DNA of 64,000 nt from Aquabacter sp040755535 (GTDB lineage: Bacteria > Pseudomonadota > Alphaproteobacteria > Rhizobiales > Xanthobacteraceae). The position numbers were made by a program, and so were the translations under genes. The stretch is taken from contig JBFMAV010000016.1 in the NCBI GenBank assembly GCA_040755535.1, positions 1 to 64,000 of the forward strand, given 5' to 3'. This document shows positions 16,245-23,835 of the stretch, piece by piece. The notes beneath the pieces were generated by a model. The model was not told the DNA's origin, made no database searches, and saw nothing but the letters and a program-made list of their open reading frames with translations. Position 1 is the first letter of the stretch; each line of letters opens with the position of its first letter.

Positions 16245-17263
16245 CCGCGAATCCGGGTCGCTGCGGCCATGACCTCGGCGGGGTGGATGGCTTCGAAACA
16301 GGCCAGCGTGCCGAGCGGGCATTCCCGCTTGAAACAGGGACGGCACGGCAGTTCGTGTGACACGACCGCGGAGCGTGGCCCCGTGGGCGGCGTCATCTTT
16401 TCGGACGAGGATCCGTAGAGCACCACCAAGGGCCGATCGAGGGCGCCCGCCACATGCATCAGCCCGGAATCATTGGAGACCACCACATCGGCGCCCGCCA
16501 GAATCGCGGCCGCATCCATCAGGCTGGTGCGCCCCGCGAGATTTTCGGGAAACCCGCCGGCCCGCGCCGCAATCTCTTCCGCGATGGGCGCATCTTTCGG
16601 GCCACCTAGTATCCGCACGCGATATCCGGCGGCGCGGGCCATTTCCGCCAGACCCGCAAACCGCTCCGCCGGCCAGCGTTTGGCAGGGCCATATTCGGCG
16701 CCAGGGCACAGTGCCATCACGGGGCCGGCGCCAGCCGCCGGGAAACGCCCGTCCGCGGCCTCCCGGGCGCCGTCGGGAAGGAAGAGAACCGGGCGCGGCG
16801 CGCGCATTTGTTCGCCTTTCGGCGCACCTAACGCCACGAAACGATCGATGGTTCGCGCGCTCTTGCGGTCCTGGTCCGGCCGCGCCTCGGTCAGTAGGAG
16901 GCTGCGCCCTTCGGCGGCATATCCGATCCGCTCGGGAATGCCCGCAGCGAACGGCACGATCGCGGCCTTGAAAGCGCGCGGCAGGATAATGGCCTTGCCA
17001 TATCCCTCGTCCCGCAGCGCGCGACCCGCCTTCCACCTCGACATCAAGCCGAATTCGCCATGGCCGAGCGACAAGGGAATGGTGCGCCGTACCCCGCGGA
17101 TCAACTTCGCGATCGGCAGGGCGGCGGACGGGGCGATGACGTCGATCGGACGTCCAGGCTCCCGAATCCGCAAGCTTTCAATGAGACTTGCGGCCATCAC
17201 CATGTCGCCAACCCAGGACGGGCCGACGACCAAAATGGGCGAGACGGAACCTATGGCGCGCAT
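16241..17263 (-). CDS. waaF: Lipopolysaccharide heptosyltransferase II WaaF
   Basis: Adds the second heptose to the LPS inner core. The 340-residue GT9-family protein has ILVVGPSWVGDMVMAASL at the N-terminus and LCPGAEYGPAKRWPAERFA, the hallmark WaaF block. VVSNDSGLMHVAGALDRP, LYGSSSEKMTPP and the cysteine-bearing CRPCFKRECPLGTLACF follow. It is the first gene of the heptose operon. No gmhA or gmhB lies in this window, so the earlier heptose steps are encoded elsewhere. Confidence 0.95.
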   Translation of the reverse strand: MRAIGSVSPILVVGPSWVGDMVMAASLIESLRIREPGRPIDVIAPSAALPIAKLIRGVRRTIPLSLGHGEFGLMSRWKAGRALRDEGYGKAIILPRAFKAAIVPFAAGIPERIGYAAEGRSLLLTEARPDQDRKSARTIDRFVALGAPKGEQMRAPRPVLFLPDGAREAADGRFPAAGAGPVMALCPGAEYGPAKRWPAERFAGLAEMARAAGYRVRILGGPKDAPIAEEIAARAGGFPENLAGRTSLMDAAAILAGADVVVSNDSGLMHVAGALDRPLVVLYGSSSEKMTPPTGPRSAVVSHELPCRPCFKRECPLGTLACFEAIHPAEVMAAATRIRG

Positions 17264-17404
17264 GGGCGGCCCTCGCCCCCGGGATAAGCAGGATGGATCG
17301 ACACGATGTCATTCCGGCATGTGCCGAAACATGGGACACGGCCTGCCTCTTCGCAAGACGCGCCAGGGCGGTCAAGCGCCAGGATGACCTCGGCCGCAGC
17401 GTCA

Positions 17405-17432
17405 ACAAAAAAGGGCGCCCCCGGGCGCCCTC
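17405..17432 (-). terminator. Rho-independent terminator after the first phasin gene
   Basis: On the minus strand AGGGCGCC pairs with GGCGCCCT around a CGGG loop, followed by a run of six T. It lies about 25 nt past the phasin stop. Confidence 0.88.
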
Positions 17433-17455
17433 TTCACACAGAATGGCAACCTCGA

Positions 17456-17914
17456 TCAGGCCGCAGGCCGGAAAGTCTTTTCAGCCGCCGCCTTGATCGG
17501 CTCTGAGCTTTCCGTCGCGATCTTTTGGGCCAGCGAGGACAGTTCCTTCGCCTGGGACTGCAGCGTGTCATACTGCGCGCGCAGGTGCGAGGAGGAGAGC
17601 TCCACCGCTTCCGAGGCGCTCTTGGCGGCCAGGACCGAAGCGAAGAAATCAAACGCGGTGTTGATGTTGGACCGCAGGATTTCCAAGGACTTCAGATTGT
17701 ATTCCGCGACGCCCTTGGCGGCGGTGGAGCACGAATCCTCGATCATGTCGGAGGTCTGCTCGGCTGCCGTCTTGAATTTCTCGTAATTGCCGCGCGCGGT
17801 CATGACGCTCTTTTCCGCCATGTCGCGGAATTGGGCCGGCATTTCGAATTTAGAAAAGGCGCTGCTGGCAGCGGCCATCTGGTCCTGGAACGCTTTTGCA
17901 AAAGTTTCGTTCAT
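17456..17914 (-). CDS. Phasin family protein (granule-associated), 152 aa
   Basis: Phasins coat polyhydroxyalkanoate granules. This 152-residue, mostly helical protein starts MNETFAKAFQDQMAAASSAF and has the Phasin_2-type core around NYEKFKTAAEQTSDMIEDS, then KSLEILRSNINTAFDFFASV and SLAQKIATESSEPIKAAAEK. There is no signal peptide or membrane segment. A second phasin gene follows upstream on the same strand, separated by 180 nt carrying inverted repeats. No PHA synthase or depolymerase gene is in the window, so granule association is inferred from the family. Confidence 0.88.
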   Translation of the reverse strand: MNETFAKAFQDQMAAASSAFSKFEMPAQFRDMAEKSVMTARGNYEKFKTAAEQTSDMIEDSCSTAAKGVAEYNLKSLEILRSNINTAFDFFASVLAAKSASEAVELSSSHLRAQYDTLQSQAKELSSLAQKIATESSEPIKAAAEKTFRPAA

Positions 17915-18035
17915 GACGTCCTCGGTGCGCTAGGTCGGTTTGCCACGCCGTGAAGGCCGCACCCGCTCATTCGTGTCCCGCACGAAATGTGCACCGCGTC
18001 CTTCTCCGAACCTACAACCATCATAACGCACGATA

Positions 18036-18068
18036 TGTGCGGCACAAAATGGTTTTTTGCGCCGCACA
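18036..18068. repeat. Long inverted repeat between the two phasin genes
   Basis: TGTGCGGCACAAAA at 18036-18049 is the near reverse complement of TTTTGCGCCGCACA at 18055-18068: 14 bp with one G-T pair. Each arm is itself close to a TGTGC-x-GCACA palindrome. It could be a hairpin ending the upstream phasin transcript, although no T-run follows, or paired sites for a PHA regulator such as PhaR ahead of the downstream phasin gene. The sequence does not decide. Confidence 0.5.
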
Positions 18069-18082
18069 ATAGAGGCAAAAGG

Positions 18083-18098
18083 TTGACGCAAACGTCAA
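18083..18098. repeat. Short inverted repeat at the end of the second phasin gene
   Basis: TTGACG at 18083-18088 and CGTCAA at 18093-18098 flank CAAA; the right arm includes the phasin stop codon. It is a small, perfect dyad with no assigned role. Confidence 0.35.
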
Positions 18099-18646
18099 TA
18101 TGTCTGGTTGGGATCCATCGGCTTCGCAGCCTGCTCGGCAGCCGACTGCATCGTCTTCGCAGTTGCAGCACCGGCGCTCTGCATGTCCTCCGCCACGGAC
18201 TTCGCATGGGCGGTGGCAGCGGCCGTGAGAGACTGAAGGCGCTCGGCCAGCGCCTTCGAATGCTCGTCGAGAGAGCGAATGGTGGATTCCCCGATGGTGC
18301 GCGCATCAGCTCCGAATGCGGCAGCCTGGGCGGCCACGGCCTGCACCTGCTCGGTTACGAACGCGGCCTGAAGGCTCAGGACCTCCTGCGGGCTCTTGGC
18401 TTGCACGAGCTTGTTCAGGAAATCGAAGCTGGCGTTCACATTCGCTTCCACCAAACCGATCGTCTTGTTGCGCAGCTCCTTGATGCCGGACTGCACTTCC
18501 TTGATCCGCTCCTCGGAATCACCGACCGCCCCGCGCGCGGAATCAAACAGGGTGTCGAAAGCCTGGCGCGCCTGCGCGACGTTCTTCTCAGCGATCGCCC
18601 GCAACTCAGCGGGCAACTCGAGGTCGGGACCGAACTTTGTGCTCAT
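18095..18646 (-). CDS. Phasin family protein, 183 aa
   Basis: Second phasin of the pair. The helical core EANVNASFDFLNKLVQAKSP and VLSLQAAFVTEQVQAVAAQ match the Phasin_2 pattern (NASFDF is shared in form with NTAFDF of the neighbour). The C-terminus is rich in Ala, Thr and Ser with repeated AKTMQSAAEQAAKP-like helices. The ATG at 18646 sits 8 nt after AGGAG and is preferred over a GTG at 18655 that overlaps the ribosome-binding site. The protein is probably cytosolic and granule-bound. The two phasins differ in sequence, so they are old paralogues. Confidence 0.88.
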   Translation of the reverse strand: MSTKFGPDLELPAELRAIAEKNVAQARQAFDTLFDSARGAVGDSEERIKEVQSGIKELRNKTIGLVEANVNASFDFLNKLVQAKSPQEVLSLQAAFVTEQVQAVAAQAAAFGADARTIGESTIRSLDEHSKALAERLQSLTAAATAHAKSVAEDMQSAGAATAKTMQSAAEQAAKPMDPNQTY

Positions 18647-18968
18647 CGTCGTCACTCCTCGGGCGTTGCGGATCCCCCCGGACCGGCGGTTCCGTCATGA
18701 TCTTAGTTGCGGAATTCGCGGGATGGAATTGCCTTCGTGGTCCGGAGCGGAGATTTTGCTCTACGCGCTCAAAGGTTTAGAAGTGAGAATTCATGAGGTC
18801 CGCGCACTGCGCCTCCCGCACCGCAGCCGCGCCAGCGAAGGTCAGGCCGAAGTGTGCCTTCTTTTCGCGACGGGAATGCGATTGCCGGAGCGTTAATCTT
18901 TGGGTGGAATAGTGCGGTCGCGCCCGTTGCGGCGCTCCGGTTGCAGAGACGGCATTCCGCAAGGGGTC
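18647..18968. other. Divergent intergenic region, no gene seen
   Basis: The 322 nt between the second phasin and the PAS kinase carry the promoters for both directions. I see the AGGAG of the phasin and AAGGGG before the kinase ATG, but no convincing -35/-10 pair, RNA gene or coding frame. Confidence 0.6.
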
Positions 18969-21368
18969 ATGAGCGAGCCTACCTCCCGCCTCCTGTCGCT
19001 GACCGAACCGGCCTTCGCTCCGCTGCGCCGACAGGATTTGCCGTCGTTCCTCGTCGTGGTTTCGGACAACAGGGTTGTGGCGGCGACACGCGCCTGCCAC
19101 GCCTTGGGCCTGAAGGAAGACGAATCGGCTCCGCCGGGCGTCGCTTCCATCGCTCGGCATGTGGCCGATCATTCTGGTCAAGGACAGCGCTTGGAGCGGG
19201 TCCGTCTGCCCTCCGCTTTCATTCCCCGGACCTTTTCCTGCGCGCTTGTGGCGACTCCGCTCGGCCCGGCCGTCCTGTTTGCGGATCCTTCCGCCGTCAG
19301 CGAGCAGGCAGCGCCGCAGACCGCCGCGCCGGAGGATCTCACCCCCGGAGGCCCCGCCCAGCCGGTGCGCTTCACCTGGGAGGTCGATGGGGATGGACGA
19401 TTCCTCAGCCTTTCGCCGTCCTGCGTCGAGACGCTCGGAGCACGCCTGAATCGGTGGCGAGGGCGCAGCTTTGCCGATCTCGCGGACGATGGCGTGATCA
19501 AGGATGCCTCGCACCTCGGCCATCTGCTTCAGGCCGGCTCCACCTTCTCTGATGTTGTCCTTTGGACCGAGGAGGACCCCGCGCGCCGGATCGAAATCGG
19601 CGGAGTGCCCTTGTTCGATGGGACCCGACGCAGAATCGGGGTGCGCGGGTTCGGGCTCATATGGCCCGCCCCGCCGCGCCCACCGGCCCGCGAGCGTCCT
19701 CCCGAAAATGTGGTCCCCCTGCGCGGCGGGTCCTTGTCTCCAGGGGAAAGGTCCGCGTTTCACGAAATTGCCCGGTCGCTGAATGAAGCGATCGACGGAT
19801 GGGGAAAGCCGCTCCGAAACGGGCCATCGGAACCTGCCAGTCCTTCAATTCTACAAGACGGTCCAACCCGCCCGCTCGCCGCGGCCCTGGAGGCCTCAGC
19901 TCCCGCGTCCGCGCTTTCGTCAGCCGCGTTTGAGGCAGATCTGCTCGATCGTTTGCCGATCGGCCTGGCCGTGCAGCAGCGGGGCGAGATCATTCATGTC
20001 AACGAAACCCTTCTGGATTGGTGCGGATTTACCGACAGGGAGTCTTTCCTCGCGGCGGGAGGTCTCAGCGCCTTGTTGCTCCGCAAGGGCGATCAACTGG
20101 AACTGCGCGCGGTCGATGGCACGGCTCATGGAGTCGATGTGCGACTGGTCGCTACGCCATGGCACGGGGCAAGCGCCATTCTCCATACGCTGCGGCTTCT
20201 TGACTCGCCGCCGCCCTCTCTTCACGCGACGGACGATACGGACCGCGAGCGCGCAAGAGGACGGGCGGACGTTCTGGATGCCCTGCCCTGCTCCGCCATT
20301 CTGATCGACCGTCGCGGCGCCATCCAGGCATTGAACGAGGCCGCCGCAAACCTGTGCGGGTTCAGGCCGAAGGAACTCGCGGGCGAGCCTTTCACCCTGC
20401 TCTTCGACCCGGCGAGCCAGACCGAGGCCGTTCGATTGCTGGATGCGGCGGTGGCGGGCGAGAGTAGCGTGCGAACGTTGGACGGGGTTTTGCGCGCGCG
20501 CCATCGTCTCGGCGGCGGGCACGAGATGAGAGCGACCATCGGAGCCGCGCAGACAGCGCGCGACCTGTTCTGCCTCATGCTCCAGGAGCCTCTACCAAGC
20601 CCAGCTTCCGGCCTCGACCTGCCAGTCCAAGAGGGCCCCTTCGCTGCGAGCACTAACGCGGGGGATGACCCGGCCCCGAGCCCTGCGCTCGACCCTTTCG
20701 CCCGTCGCGTCTCCCATGCGGTTCGAGTCCCGCTGACGCCGATCCTGGGATTCGTCGAGATGGTGCGCGGCGCCGCCTTCGGTCCAATCGGAAACGGCCG
20801 ATATGCCAAGCATGCAGAGGCGGCGGCGGCGGCGGCGGCGCAGCTGATGGCGAGCCTTCAAGATATCGAGGCGCTCACGGCTGTTCCCCCCGCCGAAGCT
20901 CCGGCGCGCGTGTCGCTTGCGTCCGCGATCCAGTCCGCCCTCGACCATGTCGCGCCAAGTGCGAAGCGTCGGCGCGTCCTGTTGCGACGCGACGGCGCGG
21001 ATGATGCCGAAGCGGTATTCAATGCCGATGTGCTCGCTCAAGGTCTGAGGGTGGTCCTGGAAGAGGCGGTCCGCGCCACGCCGCAAGGCGGGCAGGTCGT
21101 CATCTCCCTCACCCTTCCGGATGAGGCCGGGCCGGATCGATCGATCGCGATCCGGATCCGTGACGGGGGCCCGGCTTTGTCGGAACAGGAAATCGCCCTC
21201 GCTCTGTCAGCCTTTCGCATGGCGCGCGTCTCGGATCGCTTTTCGTCGTCAGGCCGGCCCTTTCACATGGCCCGCCTTGCCGCCCTGCTGGAGGCGAATG
21301 GCGGTACGCTGAACCTGCGGCGCGGCGTCGAGATCGGCATGCTGTGCGAGATCCGGCTGCCCTGTTAG
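18969..21368 (+). CDS. Multi-PAS sensor kinase of the PdhS/PleC/DivJ type with degraded ATPase domain
   Basis: A 799-residue soluble protein. PAS-like segments are seen at about 127-230 (FTWEVDGDGRFLSLSPSC), 320-420 (LLDRLPIGLAVQQRGEIIHV) and 435-545 (VLDALPCSAILIDRRGAIQA). The dimerisation/phosphoacceptor region follows, with SHAVRVPLTPILGF (His583) and FGPIGNGRY, a pairing typical of PdhS/PleC/DivJ cell-cycle kinases. In the ATP-binding domain the N-box Asn is replaced (LEEAVRATP, Glu699). The G1 box reads RDGGPALS and the G2 box SSGRPFHMARLAAL, without the glycine pattern. ATP binding is therefore doubtful. The ATG at 18969 is preferred over an earlier in-frame GTG at 18900. Alternative view: a scaffold or pseudokinase acting on a partner. 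Confidence 0.82.
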   Translation: MSEPTSRLLSLTEPAFAPLRRQDLPSFLVVVSDNRVVAATRACHALGLKEDESAPPGVASIARHVADHSGQGQRLERVRLPSAFIPRTFSCALVATPLGPAVLFADPSAVSEQAAPQTAAPEDLTPGGPAQPVRFTWEVDGDGRFLSLSPSCVETLGARLNRWRGRSFADLADDGVIKDASHLGHLLQAGSTFSDVVLWTEEDPARRIEIGGVPLFDGTRRRIGVRGFGLIWPAPPRPPARERPPENVVPLRGGSLSPGERSAFHEIARSLNEAIDGWGKPLRNGPSEPASPSILQDGPTRPLAAALEASAPASALSSAAFEADLLDRLPIGLAVQQRGEIIHVNETLLDWCGFTDRESFLAAGGLSALLLRKGDQLELRAVDGTAHGVDVRLVATPWHGASAILHTLRLLDSPPPSLHATDDTDRERARGRADVLDALPCSAILIDRRGAIQALNEAAANLCGFRPKELAGEPFTLLFDPASQTEAVRLLDAAVAGESSVRTLDGVLRARHRLGGGHEMRATIGAAQTARDLFCLMLQEPLPSPASGLDLPVQEGPFAASTNAGDDPAPSPALDPFARRVSHAVRVPLTPILGFVEMVRGAAFGPIGNGRYAKHAEAAAAAAAQLMASLQDIEALTAVPPAEAPARVSLASAIQSALDHVAPSAKRRRVLLRRDGADDAEAVFNADVLAQGLRVVLEEAVRATPQGGQVVISLTLPDEAGPDRSIAIRIRDGGPALSEQEIALALSAFRMARVSDRFSSSGRPFHMARLAALLEANGGTLNLRRGVEIGMLCEIRLPC
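20820..20840 (+). repeat. (GCG)7 triplet tract in the PAS kinase
   Basis: Seven GCG codons in a row encode seven alanines in the helix after FGPIGNGRY, within the dimerisation domain. Length changes would keep the frame. Confidence 0.85.
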
Positions 21369-21770
21369 GCCCCGTTACAGTCTGATCGCATTGCCTCGGA
21401 TTGAAAATCCTTCTCTATCAATAATTTAGAGACAGCTTAACCGATCTGGTTGATTCAAATGGACCGGAGCTGGGCCCGCGCGCGCTCCGAGCGCATTCGC
21501 GTGATCATTCCCTACGCAAACTTACGCAAGTGCGGGCTCCGCATGGGCGCACGATCGCTGAAGCACACGGTTTTTCCTGCATGCCCAAAGAGATGAGGCA
21601 CATGGTGCAAAATAGAATGATTAGAAACTGAGGCATGGGCCCAGAAAATCAGCATCCGGTCTCTGCTGAACACATCGCGGCGGGATTGACGGGGCGCCCC
21701 CGCATGAGCGAAAAATGGAGGAACACCAGGGGTTTAGAACCCATCTAAACTAGCTCGATGCGGCGGCACG
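21369..21770. other. Intergenic region before bfd, no gene seen
   Basis: About 400 nt with an AT-richer start (21400-21460) and no coding frame I can support. It holds an imperfect dyad around ACTTACGCAAGT (about 21520) and, at its right end, the Irr-like box at 21732-21750. No RNA gene recognised. Confidence 0.6.
21732..21750. promoter_or_regulatory. Irr-type iron control element (ICE) upstream of bfd
   Basis: GTTTAGA, five bases, TCTAAAC: a perfect palindrome matching the TTTAGAA-n-TTCTAAA class of Irr boxes in Rhizobiales. It ends 21 nt before the bfd ATG, where a bound protein would overlap the promoter, so repression under low iron is the simple expectation. Confidence 0.75.
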
Positions 21771-22007
21771 ATGATTGTTTGCTCTTGCAACGTCTTTTCG
21801 GATCATCAGGTGCGGGACGCGCTCGCCAATTCCTCCGGCGTGCGTTCACCCGGACAGGTGTATCGATGCCTGGGATGCTCCCCGCAATGCGGTCGCTGCG
21901 CGCGGACGATCCGGGCGATACTCGATCAGGTCCATGGGTCGTGCGCCGATTGCCCTGTCGAATGCCCAGGAGCCGCTCTCTCCCCCAAGCTTATCGCGGC
22001 CGAATAG
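21771..22007 (+). CDS. bfd: Bacterioferritin-associated ferredoxin Bfd
   Basis: A small [2Fe-2S] protein that reduces the haem of bacterioferritin to release stored iron. It has 78 residues. The cluster ligands fit C4-x-C6 and C40-x2-C43 (MIVCSCN and CSPQCGRC). Further cysteines at 33, 36, 58, 61 and 65 are present, the last three in a short C-terminal tail (GSCADCPVEC) absent from the 64-residue E. coli Bfd. It lies 118 nt before bfr in the same direction, with an Irr-like box ahead of each gene. The ATG at 21771 is the only sensible start. Confidence 0.93.
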   Translation: MIVCSCNVFSDHQVRDALANSSGVRSPGQVYRCLGCSPQCGRCARTIRAILDQVHGSCADCPVECPGAALSPKLIAAE

Positions 22008-22054
22008 AGCGCAGATCCAGCCTCTTGCAGCCAGGGCTGCGGTGCTTGAATTTT

Positions 22055-22072
22055 CTTTAGAATTCCTCTAAG
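22055..22072. promoter_or_regulatory. Second Irr-like iron box, between bfd and bfr
   Basis: CTTTAGAATTCCTCTAAG contains TTAGA and TCTAA arms five bases apart, the same spacing as the box ahead of bfd but with one mismatch outside the core. It lies 54 nt before the bfr ATG, so bfr may have its own iron-controlled promoter. Confidence 0.65.
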
Positions 22073-22125
22073 TCTGATTTCAGGGTAGCCAGAAATGCCC
22101 GCATCGACGGGCCAAGGAGTTGAAG

Positions 22126-22605
22126 ATGAAAGGCGACGCAAAGGTCATTGAATATCTCAATCGTGGCCTGCGATCGGAACTGACGGCGATCAACCAGTAC
22201 TGGCTTCACTATCGCATGCTGGACAATTGGGGCTTCAAGGCCCTCGCCAAAAAGTGGCGCGCCGAATCCATCGAGGAGATGGTCCATGCGGATAAGTTCG
22301 TGGACCGCATTCTTTTCCTCGACGGCTTCCCGAACATGCAGGTGCTCGACCCGCTGCGCATTGGTCAGGACGTGAAGGAAATCCTCGAAGCGGATCTGGC
22401 CGCCGAGCAGGAAGCACGGGCCCTCTATCAGGAGGCTGCCGCCTACTGCCAGACGGTCAAGGATTTCCCCAGCCGGGATCTGTTTGAAGAACTGATGACG
22501 GACGAGGAAGGCCACATCGACTTCCTTGAGACTCAGTTGGACCTCGTGGCGCGCCTGGGTGTGCAGCTTTACGCCCAGCATCATATCGGCGATCTGGACG
22601 ACTGA
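22126..22605 (+). CDS. bfr: Bacterioferritin Bfr
   Basis: Haem-containing 24-mer that oxidises Fe(II) and stores it as mineral. The protein has 159 residues. All ferroxidase ligands align with the E. coli numbering: Glu18, Glu51, His54, Glu94, Glu127, His130. The haem ligand Met52 is present in IEEMVHADKF. AAGGAG lies 6 nt before the ATG at 22126, which decides the start over an in-frame TTG at 22120. A strong terminator follows. With bfd upstream, the pair forms an iron store and its release partner. Confidence 0.97.
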   Translation: MKGDAKVIEYLNRGLRSELTAINQYWLHYRMLDNWGFKALAKKWRAESIEEMVHADKFVDRILFLDGFPNMQVLDPLRIGQDVKEILEADLAAEQEARALYQEAAAYCQTVKDFPSRDLFEELMTDEEGHIDFLETQLDLVARLGVQLYAQHHIGDLDD

Positions 22606-22626
22606 CCCGCCTCCACGTCGAATGTC

Positions 22627-22656
22627 AAATGCCCGGCCATGTGCCGGGCATTTTTG
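22627..22656 (+). terminator. Rho-independent terminator after bfr
   Basis: AAATGCCCGGC and GCCGGGCATTT form an 11-bp stem around CATGT, followed by five T. It starts 22 nt past the bfr stop. Confidence 0.92.
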
Positions 22657-22670
22657 TTTGAGCATATTGA

Positions 22671-22690
22671 AATTAGACAATCTCCAATCT
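22671..22690. promoter_or_regulatory. Weak iron-box-like motif upstream of the Fe(III) importer
   Basis: ATTAGACAATCTCCAAT has the TTAGA half of an Irr-type box but a broken second half. It lies about 100 nt before the binding-protein gene. Only suggestive. Confidence 0.25.
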
Positions 22691-22784
22691 TTGGCTATGC
22701 CTGGGTTGCGCAATTGACGCGGCCTCCCACCTGCCGTTACGCGAAGCAGGAGCGTCCGCCTCGACGGACTCATGGGAGAGCGCA

Positions 22785-23825
22785 ATGTCCAGGAAACCGC
22801 AGAACCGCACCCGATTCTGCCAGATGCTGCTTGTCGCCCTGTCCGGCCTGATGGTCTCGGGCGCGGCCTCGGCACAAGGCACGTTGAATGTCTATACGAC
22901 CCGCGAGCCCGGGTTGGCGGCGCCGGTGTTCGAAGCCTTCACCAAGGCGACCGGAATCACCGTGAACAGCGTGTTCGTGAAGGACGGCCTGCCGGAGCGA
23001 GTGAAAGCGGAGGGCAGCGCCTCGCCGGCGGACATCCTGATGACCGTGGATGTCGGCAACCTGCTGGATGTGGTTGACGCCGGGGTGACCCAGCCTGTCA
23101 CCACCCCCACCCTGACATCCGCCGTGCCGGCAAACCTGCGGGATCCGGCGGGCAACTGGTACGCTCTTTCGCTCCGGGCGCGTCTCGTCTATGCGGCCAA
23201 GGACCTCAACCTGTCGGCCATGACCTATGAAGACCTCGCGGATCCCAAATGGAAAGGCGAGATCTGCATCCGCTCGGGCCAGCATCCCTACAATGTCGGG
23301 CTAACGGCGGCCTATCTCGTGCATCACGGCGAAGCCAAGACCGAAGCCTGGCTCAAGGGCCTCAAAGCAAACCTCGCCCGCAAGGCGACGGGCGGCGATC
23401 GCGAGGGTGCGCGCGATATCCTGGGCGGCCTGTGCGATCTTGCGGTTGGCAATTCCTATTATGTCGGCTTGATGCGCTCCGGAAAGGGCGGCCCCGACCA
23501 ACAGAAGTGGGCGGATGCGATCAAGGTGATCCTGCCGGTCTTCGAGGGTGGCGGAACCCATGTGAACGTATCTGGAGCCGCCGTCGCCAAGCATGCTCCG
23601 AACAAGGACAATGCGATCCGCTTCCTGGAGTTCGCCGTGTCGCCGGAGATGCAGGCGATCTATGCGCAGGCCAATTTCGAGTATCCGGTCATCGCCGGTG
23701 CGAAGGTTGATCCGGTGATCGCCGCGCTTGGCCCGCTGAAGGTTGATCCCATTTCGCTCGTCGAGATTGCCAAGGCCCGCAAAAAGGCCAGCGAACTCAT
23801 CGATCGCATTGGCTTCGATAACTGA
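22785..23825 (+). CDS. fbpA: Fe(III) ABC transporter substrate-binding protein
   Basis: Periplasmic iron-binding protein of the FbpA/FutA/AfuA type. The 346-residue precursor has a signal peptide (LLVALSGLMVSGAASA, cleavage after about residue 30). The mature part starts GTLNVYTTREPGLAAPVFEA. VKDGLPERVKAEG, WKGEICIRSGQHPYN and the tyrosine pair in AVGNSYYVGLM (iron ligands in the family) follow. The next gene is the permease, 10 nt downstream. No ATPase gene follows. The proximity to bfd-bfr fits iron transport, though some FutA-like proteins bind other anion-metal complexes. Confidence 0.92.
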   Translation: MSRKPQNRTRFCQMLLVALSGLMVSGAASAQGTLNVYTTREPGLAAPVFEAFTKATGITVNSVFVKDGLPERVKAEGSASPADILMTVDVGNLLDVVDAGVTQPVTTPTLTSAVPANLRDPAGNWYALSLRARLVYAAKDLNLSAMTYEDLADPKWKGEICIRSGQHPYNVGLTAAYLVHHGEAKTEAWLKGLKANLARKATGGDREGARDILGGLCDLAVGNSYYVGLMRSGKGGPDQQKWADAIKVILPVFEGGGTHVNVSGAAVAKHAPNKDNAIRFLEFAVSPEMQAIYAQANFEYPVIAGAKVDPVIAALGPLKVDPISLVEIAKARKKASELIDRIGFDN

Positions 23826-23835
23826 TCAGGGCCGC

